In this document: piece after piece, positions 40,638 to 48,216 of the stretch
Layout of the letters: every line of letters starts with the position of its first letter
Position numbering within the stretch: position 1 is the stretch's first letter
Assembly: GCF_002936985.1 (NCBI RefSeq)
Contig: NZ_MPZN01000005.1
Span: 48,850-112,849 of the forward strand
Direction: 5' to 3'
DNA: 64,000 nt
Source of the DNA: Microterricola pindariensis
GTDB lineage: Bacteria > Actinomycetota > Actinomycetes > Actinomycetales > Microbacteriaceae
Translations under genes and position numbers: made by a program
Notes under the pieces: generated by a model
The model's database searches: none
The model's input: only the letters and a program-made list of their open reading frames with translations
What the model was told of the DNA's origin: nothing

Positions 40638-41396
40638 ATGCCCGATCCCAAGGTCTACCTGCTTGACGGTGGAACGCTCGTCATCGACGAGTCAGATGTG
40701 CATTGGCACATCAATGCCGGGAACCCTGTCCGGTTCCCTGTCTACAGCGTGCTCATCGAGCATCCCGACGCCTTGATCCTCTTCGACACCGGCTTCGACC
40801 TGGACCACGTCAACAAGGTTCTTCCGTTCGAGCTTCCAGAGCAGACCCCGGAGCAGACTATCCCTGCCCAGCTCGCGAAGGCCGGCTTCACGCCTGAGGA
40901 CGTCGACATCGTCGTCAACTCGCACTTCCACTTCGACCACGTGGGTGGCAACAAGTACCTCACCAACGCGAAGACCCTCGTGCACAAAGAGGAGCTGCGC
41001 CACGCCAAGGTTCCCGAGCCCTTCGAACGCCTCGGCTACTCCGACCTCTCCTTCGACCACCCGGGCGTGAACTACACCCCGGTCGCCGGCGACTTCGAGA
41101 TCGTTCCGGGCGTCTGGCTCTTCGAAACGCCTGGGCACACCATCGGGCACTACTCGCTGATGGTCGAGATGGAGCAGGAGAAGAGCATGCTCTTCTGCGG
41201 CGACGCGGCATACACCCGCACCACGCTCGAGAAGGAGTGGATTGCCGGCTTCCACCTCGACCCGACTAAGTCCGTCGAGGCCATCCGCCGCCTCAACTAC
41301 CTGGCGCGCACCAAGAACGCAGACCTGTACCCGTCACACGAGCTCGAGCCCTACCTGGGTTGGAAGCTCGCGCCGGAGTATTACGGCGGCAACTAG
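40638..41396 (+). CDS. 4-Pyridoxolactonase
   Basis: 252-residue metallo-beta-lactamase-fold hydrolase. The zinc motif SHFHFDHVGGN is intact, with later ligands in ETPGHTIGHYSL and FCGDAAYT. It closely follows the M. loti 4-pyridoxolactonase as I recall it: KVYLLDGGTLV, VRFPVYSVLIEH, DTGFDLDHVNKVLPFE, QTIPAQL and FERLGYSDLSF are shared nearly in register. The enzyme opens 4-pyridoxolactone to 4-pyridoxic acid, the step after pyridoxal 4-dehydrogenase, whose gene is next (78-bp gap). N-acyl-homoserine lactonases are relatives with the same fold, but the neighbours decide the call. It is the first gene of the operon, after operator 2. Confidence 0.9.
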   Translation: MPDPKVYLLDGGTLVIDESDVHWHINAGNPVRFPVYSVLIEHPDALILFDTGFDLDHVNKVLPFELPEQTPEQTIPAQLAKAGFTPEDVDIVVNSHFHFDHVGGNKYLTNAKTLVHKEELRHAKVPEPFERLGYSDLSFDHPGVNYTPVAGDFEIVPGVWLFETPGHTIGHYSLMVEMEQEKSMLFCGDAAYTRTTLEKEWIAGFHLDPTKSVEAIRRLNYLARTKNADLYPSHELEPYLGWKLAPEYYGGN

Positions 41397-41474
41397 GCGT
41401 CACCAGAGGCGGCCACCCACAGTGGTCTGCCGCTCGCAGCACACCCCAGCATCCATCAGAGAGGACCACCCCAC

Positions 41475-42209
41475 ATGGCCAAGTCAGAACAGCGCGTCGC
41501 GCTCGTCACCGGAGCAGCACAGGGCATCGGCGCCGCCATTGCCGCCGAGCTCGCCGCAGAAGGCCTCAAGGTCGTCGTCGCAGACATCAACGGTGATGGC
41601 GCGCAGGCCGTGGCAGATCGCATCGGCGGCGTGGCGAAGACGCTCGATGTGAGCAGCCCCGAACAAGTGTCGACCGTCGTCGGTGAGATCGTCGACGAGC
41701 TCGGTCGCATCGACGTCCTGGTGAACAACGCCGCGCTCGTTCCGCTGACGCCCTGGGCGGAGATCAGCTTCGAGGAGTGGCGCCGCGTCATGTCGGTGAA
41801 CGTCGACGGTGTCTACCTCGTCACCCACGCCGTCACCGCCGTCATGGGCGAGGCCGGCTACGGCAGGATCGTCAACATTGCATCGAACACTTTCGTTGCC
41901 GGAACACCCAACTGCGCGCACTACGTCGCCACCAAGGGCGCATCCATCGGTCTGGTGCGCGCACTTGCCGGCGAGCTCGGCCCGCTCGGGATCACCATCA
42001 ACGCGGTCGCCCCCGGCATCATCGCGAGTGAAGGGGTGCTCTCGAGCGCCCACCAACACGGCTTCGACTACGTCGTGCCGATGCAGGCGATCAATCGCCG
42101 CGGAGTGCCGTCCGATGTCGCCCCCGCGGTCGCATTCCTCGCGTCTGAGAAGGCCGAGTGGATCACGGGCCAAACGCTCGTGGTCGATGCCGGACACACC
42201 CGCAACTAG
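41475..42209 (+). CDS. Pyridoxal 4-dehydrogenase (NAD-dependent, SDR family)
   Basis: 244-residue short-chain dehydrogenase that oxidises pyridoxal (as hemiacetal) to 4-pyridoxolactone. Cofactor motif TGAAQGIGAAIA, acidic residue for NAD preference at VVVADIN, structural NNAALVP, catalytic IASNTFVAGTPN..HYVATKG (Ser, Tyr, Lys), and C-terminal WITGQTLVVDAG. The stretches VNNAALVP, IASNTFVAGTPN and NAVAPGIIASEGV parallel those of the M. loti tetrameric pyridoxal 4-dehydrogenase, which separates it from generic SDRs. It sits between the lactonase and the GMC flavoenzyme, and the GMC start follows 3 bp after its stop. Confidence 0.88.
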   Translation: MAKSEQRVALVTGAAQGIGAAIAAELAAEGLKVVVADINGDGAQAVADRIGGVAKTLDVSSPEQVSTVVGEIVDELGRIDVLVNNAALVPLTPWAEISFEEWRRVMSVNVDGVYLVTHAVTAVMGEAGYGRIVNIASNTFVAGTPNCAHYVATKGASIGLVRALAGELGPLGITINAVAPGIIASEGVLSSAHQHGFDYVVPMQAINRRGVPSDVAPAVAFLASEKAEWITGQTLVVDAGHTRN

Positions 42210-42212
42210 ATC

Positions 42213-43760
42213 GTGGAGCACATCGACGTCTTGATCGTCGGGGCCGGCTCAGCCGGAAGTGTCCTGGCGAATCGGCTCAGCGCCGACTCGTCTCGCCGCG
42301 TCACCGTTGTGGAGGCCGGCGAGCGAGTCACAGATCCAGAGATGCGCAGGCCAGAGCTGTGGCCCCGGATACACGGCCGATCCTACGATTGGAGCTATCG
42401 GACCACGCCGCAGCCCGGGCTCGCGGGCCGCAGCCTGGACTGGGCTCGGGGCAGGGGCCCCGGCGGCTCCAGCCTCGTGCACGCCATGGCCCATATGCGT
42501 GGCTGCCGCGCCGACTTCGACCGCTGGGTCGCGGCGACCGGCGACGAGCGCTGGTCCTGGGACTCCCTGCTTCCCTTCTTCATCAGATCGGAGACGTTCT
42601 CCGGCGGTGCAGATGCCGTGCACGGAGACGCCGGGCCGCTTCCGGTGATGCTCCCCGGCGACGACGTGTCGAGCCCGTTGGTGCAGGACTATCTCGCCGC
42701 CTGGCAAGCGCTCGGCGTACCCGGCATCTCGGACCACAACGGTGGCGAGATGCTGGGCGCGACCCGGAACTCGCTCACCATTCGAGGCGGGGAGCGGGTC
42801 ACTGTGTCCGATGTATACCTCGACCCCGTGCTCGGGCGCCCGAACCTCACCCTGCTCACCGGCGCGACGGTGCACCGCCTGCTGATTGTTGATGGCCAGG
42901 TCATCGGCGCCCAGATCGAGCGAGACGGAGCAGAGGAGACGCTCTTGGCCGACGAGGTGATCCTGGCGGCGGGCTCGATCGGCGATCCGCTTTTGCTCAT
43001 GCGCTCCGGCGTCGGCGATCCCGAGGTGCTCAGGGCGGCCGGCGTCGATGTTGTGCTCGAATCGCGCGGCGTCGGTCGGAATCTGCATGATCACCTGTTG
43101 GGCGCAGGGAATCTCTATCGTGCGCGTCGCCCTGTTCCCGCCACGAAACTGCAACTCTCCGAATCGATGACATACCTCTCGCTCGCCGGCCTCGGCGAGA
43201 CCCGGGGGGCGGCAGACATCGTTGTGGGTTGCGTCGTGGGCCTGAGCGCCTCGGAGTCGTTCGTCGGCTCTGCAGCGGACCAGCTGGACGTCGGCGAGGG
43301 ATACACCTTGCTCTTCGGCGTCACCAATCCCAGCAGCCGCGGCTCTCTCAGAATCAGCGGCCCCCATGTGTCGGACGAGCCCGTCATCGATCCGAACTAC
43401 CTCGACACGGAGCACGACCGTGAGATGTTCAGAGCGGCGCTCGAGCACGCACGCCTCGTCGGGTCATCCGATGGCCTGTCGATGTGGCGTGACGAGGAGA
43501 TCCTGCCCAACTCGTCGGTGACGACAGATGAGGATCTCGCCGACTTCATCGCCCGAGCGGCGATAACGCACCATCACCCGGTCGGCACGCTCAGCATGGG
43601 CGCCGCCGAAGACGCTCCCGTGACGCCGGAATTGCGCTTCCGAGGCCTGCGGGGTCTGCATGTCGTCGATGCCTCCGTCATCCCGTCCATCACGGCCGGG
43701 CCGGTGCACGCCGCTGTGCTTGCGATTGCGGAGTCTTTCGCGGACTCGTTCACCAGATAG
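42213..43760 (+). CDS. GMC-family FAD oxidoreductase: 4-pyridoxate dehydrogenase or pyridoxine 4-oxidase
   Basis: 515 residues from GTG, 3 bp after the pyridoxal dehydrogenase stop. GMC features: FAD-binding VLIVGAGSAGSVLANRL, GRGPGGSSLVHAMAHMRG, the second signature EVILAAGSIGDPLLLMRSG, and catalytic HHHPVGTLSMG near the C-terminus with a later His in GPVHAAV. Two enzymes of B6 pathway I are flavoproteins of this kind: pyridoxine 4-oxidase (known from Microbacterium luteolum and M. loti) and 4-pyridoxate dehydrogenase. Only one GMC gene is in the window, so sequence alone does not decide. Since every other ring-degradation step after 4-pyridoxate is encoded nearby, 4-pyridoxate dehydrogenase is needed; pyridoxine oxidase would be optional. 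Last gene of its operon. Confidence 0.8.
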   Translation: MEHIDVLIVGAGSAGSVLANRLSADSSRRVTVVEAGERVTDPEMRRPELWPRIHGRSYDWSYRTTPQPGLAGRSLDWARGRGPGGSSLVHAMAHMRGCRADFDRWVAATGDERWSWDSLLPFFIRSETFSGGADAVHGDAGPLPVMLPGDDVSSPLVQDYLAAWQALGVPGISDHNGGEMLGATRNSLTIRGGERVTVSDVYLDPVLGRPNLTLLTGATVHRLLIVDGQVIGAQIERDGAEETLLADEVILAAGSIGDPLLLMRSGVGDPEVLRAAGVDVVLESRGVGRNLHDHLLGAGNLYRARRPVPATKLQLSESMTYLSLAGLGETRGAADIVVGCVVGLSASESFVGSAADQLDVGEGYTLLFGVTNPSSRGSLRISGPHVSDEPVIDPNYLDTEHDREMFRAALEHARLVGSSDGLSMWRDEEILPNSSVTTDEDLADFIARAAITHHHPVGTLSMGAAEDAPVTPELRFRGLRGLHVVDASVIPSITAGPVHAAVLAIAESFADSFTR

Positions 43761-43761
43761 G

Positions 43762-43803
43762 CAGAACGCCGGCTCACCCGTGGACGGGCGAGCCGGCGTT
43801 CTG
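43762..43803. terminator. Bidirectional terminator between convergent B6 operons
   Basis: CAGAACGCCGGCTC pairs perfectly with GAGCCGGCGTTCTG around a 14-nt loop that has a further inner CCGT/ACGG pairing. It starts 2 bp after the GMC stop and ends 9 bp before the stop of the minus-strand amidohydrolase gene. Confidence 0.85.
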
Positions 43804-43812
43804 TGCTGCCTG

Positions 43813-44532
43813 CTAGACGTCGGCGCCCAGGAAGAGACGCTGCGCCGTGCGGTGCATGACGTCCTCGAGGGCGTCGCCCTCGAGACCGCTGAGCTGCACC
43901 TTGAGCTGTTCCACCTTCGGCTCGTGCCAGGGGCCGTCGGAGCCGTACATCACCCGGTCGGAGCCGACCTTCTGCACCGCCTCGAAGATCTTCACGCTCA
44001 TCGGCATGCCGCTGGTCTCGAGCCAGACGTTGGGGTGGCGCTCGGCCACCTTGATCGAGGCGTCGATGTAGATGATGTTGCCGTGGCCCATGTGCCCGAG
44101 GATGATCTTCGCGTCCTCGTAGCGGGAGATGAGCTCCTCAATGCTCCAGGGTAGGGAGAAGATCGGGTGCCCGCAGTGGATCAGGGCGGGCAGGTCGCGC
44201 TCGATCAACAGTTCGATGATCGGCCACACCATGGGATCGTCGGGGTGGAAGCCGTCCATCAGAGGGTGCAGCTTGACGCCCCGGAACTTCGGGTCGTCAA
44301 GGAAGTCCCGCAACTCGGGCAGCGGGTCGCCGAGCTTCGGGTTCGCCCAGTACAGGCCGTACGCGCCGGGGATCTCCTGGATCACCCGCTGCACCATCGC
44401 GTTGTCCTGGTGGAAGATCATCGCGTTGTCGATGTTGTTGTCGACGAGGTACCCGGCCAGGCTGTCCTCGTCGAGGTTCACGCCGAAGGTCGGGAAGGCC
44501 CCGACATGCATGTGTGCGTCGGTGATGGGCAT
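43813..44532 (-). CDS. Amidohydrolase-2 (TIM-barrel) family protein, role in B6 island unknown
   Basis: 239 residues from the ATG giving MPITDAHMHVG, with GGAGG 6 nt upstream. The metal-binding HMH motif is at residues 7-9; GVKLHPLMDGF, LIHCGHP, ILGHMGHG and YGSDGPW complete the amidohydrolase-2 barrel pattern. Relatives include decarboxylases such as ACMSD and lactone or amide hydrolases. No step of the classic B6 pathway needs this protein, since the amide hydrolase and the decarboxylase are provided by other genes in the operon. It is the last gene of the operon, 10 bp after the PEBP-like gene. It might act on a side product; the substrate is unknown. Confidence 0.82.
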   Translation of the reverse strand: MPITDAHMHVGAFPTFGVNLDEDSLAGYLVDNNIDNAMIFHQDNAMVQRVIQEIPGAYGLYWANPKLGDPLPELRDFLDDPKFRGVKLHPLMDGFHPDDPMVWPIIELLIERDLPALIHCGHPIFSLPWSIEELISRYEDAKIILGHMGHGNIIYIDASIKVAERHPNVWLETSGMPMSVKIFEAVQKVGSDRVMYGSDGPWHEPKVEQLKVQLSGLEGDALEDVMHRTAQRLFLGADV

Positions 44533-44542
44533 GCGCTGCCTC

Positions 44543-45001
44543 CTAGTCGCGGGAGAAGTGGGCGACGAAGCGCGCCTGCTCGATGATCGACTCGCCGTGC
44601 TGCGCGAGGAACTCCTCCCGGTTGGGGGCTCCTTCGACGGGCGTTCCCAGTGCGTACAGGGTGAAGTAGTAGTGGTGCTGGCCGTGGCCGAAGGGCGGCT
44701 GCGGGCCGGAGTATGACGCCTCGCCCAGGCCGTTCGGGCCCATGCGCACGCCGGGCGCCCCGAGGTCGAGGGTCGTGGCGTCGGCCGGGATGCCGTAGAC
44801 CACCCAGTGGGTGAAGCCATGCGTGAGCGGGGCGTCCGGGTCGTTGAGGATGAGGGCGAACTCGACGGTGCCCTCTGGCGCGCCCTCGATGGCGATGGCG
44901 GGAACGAGGTTCTCCTCGTCTGCGGTGAACTGGGGCGGGATGCGCTCGAGGCTGCCGAAGTCGGGGCTGGAGACGGCAAGTTTGTCGATGAAGAGGGGCA
45001 T
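44543..45001 (-). CDS. YbhB/YbcL (PEBP-like) family protein
   Basis: 152 residues. It has the phosphatidylethanolamine-binding protein fold in its bacterial YbhB form: PPQFTADEENLVPAIAIEG, NDPDAPLTHGFTHWVVYGIP and GPQPPFGHGQHHYYFTLYAL, with the conserved DPDAP and GxHxYxF pocket residues. There is no signal peptide. Bacterial members have no settled function; a small-ligand-binding pocket is known from structures. It is tightly packed (2-bp gap) after the (acetamidomethylene)succinate hydrolase gene and 10 bp before the amidohydrolase, so it is cotranscribed with the catabolic genes. A ligand-carrier or regulatory role is speculation. Confidence 0.85.
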   Translation of the reverse strand: MPLFIDKLAVSSPDFGSLERIPPQFTADEENLVPAIAIEGAPEGTVEFALILNDPDAPLTHGFTHWVVYGIPADATTLDLGAPGVRMGPNGLGEASYSGPQPPFGHGQHHYYFTLYALGTPVEGAPNREEFLAQHGESIIEQARFVAHFSRD

Positions 45002-45003
45002 GG

Positions 45004-45858
45004 CTAGTCCTTTCGGATACGGGCGCCGAGCACGCGGTCGAGCTCGGCGGTGACAAGGTCAGGGAATTCTTCTGGAATGTAGTGGTCGGCTCCGTCGACG
45101 ACGACCCAGCGGTCGCCGGGACGGTCGGTGATCGCGGCGTCCCAGGCCGCCTCGCTGACGATGCGGCTCTCCGCACCGCGGAGGTGCACCATCGGCGCCC
45201 GCACGGAGCGGAACGCGTCGTCCCACGGGGTGCGGAAGCCGTCGATCAGCTGGCGCATGGCCTCGGGATCCGCGTGGGGCACCAGCGTGCCGTCGGCCTG
45301 CGCGGCGTACCCCCAGCGCGCGCGGCGCTCGACGGCTCCGGGCAGGATCGCGGTGTAGCGGGCGCGCAGGTAGGCCTCGACCTCGGCGGTGGAGCGGAAC
45401 GAGCGGAACCCGCCCGCCACTCGCACCTCGAGCTCGTCGAGCACCTCGGGTTCCACGTAGGGCGTGTAGTCGACGACGACGACACCCGTCACGCGGTCCG
45501 GGTGGAGCGCGCCAACGAGCCAGGCGTTGCGGCCGCCCAGGGAGTGCCCGGCCACAACCGCCTGCCCGATGCCGAGCGCATCCAGCACGGTCACGACGTC
45601 ACCGGCGAAGTCACGGCCGGTGTACCCGGTCGACGGTTTGTCGCTCCGCCCGTGCCCGCGCTGGTCGATGGCGATCACCGTCGCGTGGTCCTCCAGTCCG
45701 TCGCCGATCTGCTCCCACACCGCATGGTTCGCCGAGGTTCCGTGCAGGAGCACGACCGCCGGCCCGGAACCACGAACCCGGAAGGCGATGTCAACATCAG
45801 CCCCCCGGGTGCGCAGCAGGCCGTCGCCGATCTCTTCGATCCCGACAGCGAGGGTCAT
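45004..45858 (-). CDS. 2-(Acetamidomethylene)succinate hydrolase (alpha/beta hydrolase)
   Basis: 284 residues from an ATG overlapping the upstream stop (TAATG). Alpha/beta hydrolase with oxyanion motif LLHGTSANHAVW, nucleophile elbow VAGHSLGGRN (Ser), acid AESRIVSEAA region and catalytic His in DGADHYIPEE. The run AIDQRGHGRSDKPSTGYTG, the segment VVVDYTPYVEPEVLDELEVR and the spacing parallel the M. loti hydrolase as I recall it. The reaction splits the ring-opened product into acetate, succinate semialdehyde, ammonia and CO2, the last step of B6 pathway I. It is encoded directly after FHMPC dehydrogenase in the operon headed by the ring-opening oxygenase. Confidence 0.88.
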   Translation of the reverse strand: MTLAVGIEEIGDGLLRTRGADVDIAFRVRGSGPAVVLLHGTSANHAVWEQIGDGLEDHATVIAIDQRGHGRSDKPSTGYTGRDFAGDVVTVLDALGIGQAVVAGHSLGGRNAWLVGALHPDRVTGVVVVDYTPYVEPEVLDELEVRVAGGFRSFRSTAEVEAYLRARYTAILPGAVERRARWGYAAQADGTLVPHADPEAMRQLIDGFRTPWDDAFRSVRAPMVHLRGAESRIVSEAAWDAAITDRPGDRWVVVDGADHYIPEEFPDLVTAELDRVLGARIRKD

Positions 45859-46793
45859 TACACGTTCGGGATGGAGGAGAGCGTCTTGCGCGCCGCGATG
45901 AGACCCGTGATGATCTCCTTGCGCTTCGCGTCGACGTCGCCCTCGCCGTACTCGTACATGCCGCCACCCGACTTGAAGCCGAGCTGGCCCGCAGCGATCT
46001 TGTCTTTGATGAACTGCGGGGTGTCGGTGCTCACGTCGAGTTCCTTGTTCAGGTAGCTCGAGACAGCCTGATAGATGTCCAGGCCGGCCATGTCGAGCAG
46101 ACGCGTCGGCCCGACCACGGAGAGCTTGTACCCAATGCCCCACTTCACGCAGGCGTCGAGACCCTCCGGCGTGACGATTCCCTCCTCGAGCAGTGCCATG
46201 CACTCGCGGAGGATCGCGTAGAGGACGCGGTTCTCGACGAATCCGGGGATCTCCTTCTCGACAACGGGGGTGTAGTTGAAGGCCTTCACGATCTCGACCA
46301 GCTTGTCGACGAGCGCGAGGTCGGTTGCCTGACCGGGGATGATCTCGATCATCGGGATGAGGTGCGGCGGGTTCGACCAGTGCATCCCGATCAGCCGTCC
46401 GGGGTGAGACATGCTCTCTGCCATCGTCGTGATCGGGATGCCGGAGGTGTTCGTGGCGATGATCACGTCGTCACCGACGCGCGCCTCGATGTCGGCGAAC
46501 ACCTTCTGCTTCAGCTCGAGCTTCTCTGGCACGGCCTCGATGATGAGCCCGGTGCCCGCGAGGGCCTCATCGAGATCCGTGCCGAAGCTGACCGATCCGC
46601 CGGGAACCGTTGGAGATCCGACGGCCTCGAGCACACCGGTGACGATGCCGTAGGCGGATTCGGCACGCGCGATCGCCTCATCGGAGATGTCGTAGAGCCG
46701 CACGGTCGCGCCGGCCCTGGCCAGGGTCGCTGCGATACCCGGGCCCATGGTGCCTGATCCGATAACGGTGGCGATGGTGGGAAGACTTGTCAT
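45858..46793 (-). CDS. 5-Formyl-3-hydroxy-2-methylpyridine-4-carboxylate (FHMPC) dehydrogenase
   Basis: 311 residues from the ATG giving MTSLPTIATVIG; the 31 codons upstream are not conserved-looking. Fold of the 3-hydroxyacyl-CoA dehydrogenase family: NAD site VIGSGTMGPGIAATLARAG, then NTSGIPITTM, GMHWSNPPHLIPMIEI and IPGFVENRVLYAILRECM. These segments, and WGIGYKLSVVGPTRLLDMAG, parallel the M. loti enzyme that oxidises FHMPC to 3-hydroxy-2-methylpyridine-4,5-dicarboxylate. An acyl-CoA role is the general-family alternative, but the pyridine pathway context is complete. It lies 28 bp after the decarboxylase gene and overlaps the hydrolase start. Confidence 0.88.
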   Translation of the reverse strand: MTSLPTIATVIGSGTMGPGIAATLARAGATVRLYDISDEAIARAESAYGIVTGVLEAVGSPTVPGGSVSFGTDLDEALAGTGLIIEAVPEKLELKQKVFADIEARVGDDVIIATNTSGIPITTMAESMSHPGRLIGMHWSNPPHLIPMIEIIPGQATDLALVDKLVEIVKAFNYTPVVEKEIPGFVENRVLYAILRECMALLEEGIVTPEGLDACVKWGIGYKLSVVGPTRLLDMAGLDIYQAVSSYLNKELDVSTDTPQFIKDKIAAGQLGFKSGGGMYEYGEGDVDAKRKEIITGLIAARKTLSSIPNV

Positions 46794-46821
46794 CTGTTTA
46801 CTCTTTCTCGCGTTGTGTGAA

Positions 46822-47601
46822 TCAGATTGCGGGCGGGAGGCCGATGGGCGAGATGCCGATGCCGAATGCGGCCTCGACGCGTTCAAGCCGTCGGTTGAAG
46901 TAGGTCCAGAAGTTGTGCTGGGCCTTGGCGGGATAGATGCGATCGAACTTCTCCCTGGTTTCCTCCTGATCGGGCTCGATCGGGGTGAAGCCGGAAGACT
47001 TGAGGTCGACCTGGAAGCGGGCTGCCTTCTCCAGGAAGATGCCGGTGAGCGTCACCTCCGCGACTGTGCTGCCGACGAACGCCACGCCATGGTTGGCGAG
47101 GAGGACGGCCTGCGCGCTGCCGAGCGTCTTCGCAGCGGCAACGCCCAGCGGCACGGTGGTGATGATGTGGCTGGTCTCCGCGAACCGCGGCACGCCGTCG
47201 TACGCGAACCAGACCCCGTGGTTGTTGTAGGGCTTCAGGGTCTCCTCCGAAGCGCCGAGAACGGTGGCGAAGTGCGAGTGCGAGTGACCGACGAAGTTCA
47301 CGTCGGGGCGCGCCTTCAGGATCTCGGCGTGCAGCGGCCACTCCAGGTGGCGCAGTCCTGTTCCCTCCAACACGTTTCCGTCGAAGTCGATGAGAATGAA
47401 ATCGTCACCCTCGACCTCGCTCAGCGCCAGGTTGCCGCGCTTCAGCCAGAGGCCGCGCCCGAAGGGGTCGCGGAAGGACAGATGCCCCATCGACATGTCG
47501 CCGTGGCCCTCCAACTCCAGAATCCGGTGCGCGCGCGCCACATCGGCCAGGATGCTGGCGATGGACTGGTCCTCGTAGTACTGCGTGTGCGAATAGGTCA
47601 C
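46822..47601 (-). CDS. 3-Hydroxy-2-methylpyridine-4,5-dicarboxylate 4-decarboxylase (class II aldolase fold)
   Basis: 259 residues from a GTG with AAGGAG upstream. It has the class II aldolase/adducin fold with metal-ligand histidines in LHAEILKARPDV and VGHSHSHFATVLG, a third in LLANHGVAFVG, and the early substrate loop GHGDMSMGHLSFRDP. The M. loti decarboxylase of this step belongs to the same fold and uses a divalent metal to remove the 4-carboxylate, yielding 3-hydroxy-2-methylpyridine-5-carboxylate. The position between FHMPC dehydrogenase and the ring-opening oxygenase operon genes fits that step. General fuculose-aldolase activity is the alternative. Confidence 0.85.
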   Translation of the reverse strand: MTYSHTQYYEDQSIASILADVARAHRILELEGHGDMSMGHLSFRDPFGRGLWLKRGNLALSEVEGDDFILIDFDGNVLEGTGLRHLEWPLHAEILKARPDVNFVGHSHSHFATVLGASEETLKPYNNHGVWFAYDGVPRFAETSHIITTVPLGVAAAKTLGSAQAVLLANHGVAFVGSTVAEVTLTGIFLEKAARFQVDLKSSGFTPIEPDQEETREKFDRIYPAKAQHNFWTYFNRRLERVEAAFGIGISPIGLPPAI

Positions 47602-47635
47602 TCTGGCTCCTTCGGTGTTCGTGGAATCGGTGCTG

Positions 47636-48214
47636 CTAGCGGGCGAGGACGTCGGCGACGGTGATCCCGCCGACGCGGGCGTTCAGGCGGCCACCGGTGG
47701 CCACCGCGGCGATGATGACGATCTCGTCCGGCCGCGGGGCATCCGGCAGGGTGATCGTCATCGCGTCGTAGTGCGAGCGCACGTAGACCTCGTGCTTGTA
47801 CGCCAGCGGGATGTCGATCGAGGTGCCGGCGGCCCCTGACTTCGTCACGGACGAGATCCAGGCGTCGCCACCGCCGATGGCGTCGCGGAACGCGTTGCCG
47901 AACACCGTCGTCACGCAGGCCACGACGTGCTCCTGCTCGCCGTTCAGGCCGGCGATGCCACCCTTGCCATAGCTCTCGGCGGCGCGTCCGCCCAGGAGTG
48001 CGAGGGCACGGCCGCCGAGCTCTGTTCCGAGGCTGGGGCTCGGGTCGATGAGGGGGGACAGATCCTCGACCCACTGACCCGCGAACGGGTTCTGCAGAAC
48101 GACCGCGACGGCGGCCTTGATGAGGGGCTGGGCGGGCGCCGGGCCGAGCTCATGCGTCGATTCCTGCACGAAGGAGTGCCAGGCGCGGACCTTGTAGAAG
48201 TGATCGATAGTCAT
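47636..48214 (-). CDS. DUF1185 (AA_synth) family protein in the B6 operon
   Basis: 192 residues. The sequence matches the family often annotated amino acid synthesis protein (DUF1185): KAAVAVVLQNPFAGQW near the N-terminus, LGGRALALLG, YGKGGIAGLNGEQEH and GGGDAWISSVTKSG. No biochemical function is established for the family. The gene is tightly packed 2 bp after the oxygenase stop and 34 bp before the decarboxylase, so it is part of the catabolic operon. Because all known steps are otherwise covered, it could assist an unstable intermediate or a cofactor. This is a candidate for a new function. Confidence 0.85.
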   Translation of the reverse strand: MTIDHFYKVRAWHSFVQESTHELGPAPAQPLIKAAVAVVLQNPFAGQWVEDLSPLIDPSPSLGTELGGRALALLGGRAAESYGKGGIAGLNGEQEHVVACVTTVFGNAFRDAIGGGDAWISSVTKSGAAGTSIDIPLAYKHEVYVRSHYDAMTITLPDAPRPDEIVIIAAVATGGRLNARVGGITVADVLAR

Positions 48215-48216
48215 AG

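Noticed and set aside
43813..44532. The amidohydrolase as the (acetamidomethylene)succinate hydrolase
   Set aside because: The alpha/beta hydrolase at 45004-45858 matches the known enzyme in motifs and length, so the amidohydrolase is left without an assigned step.
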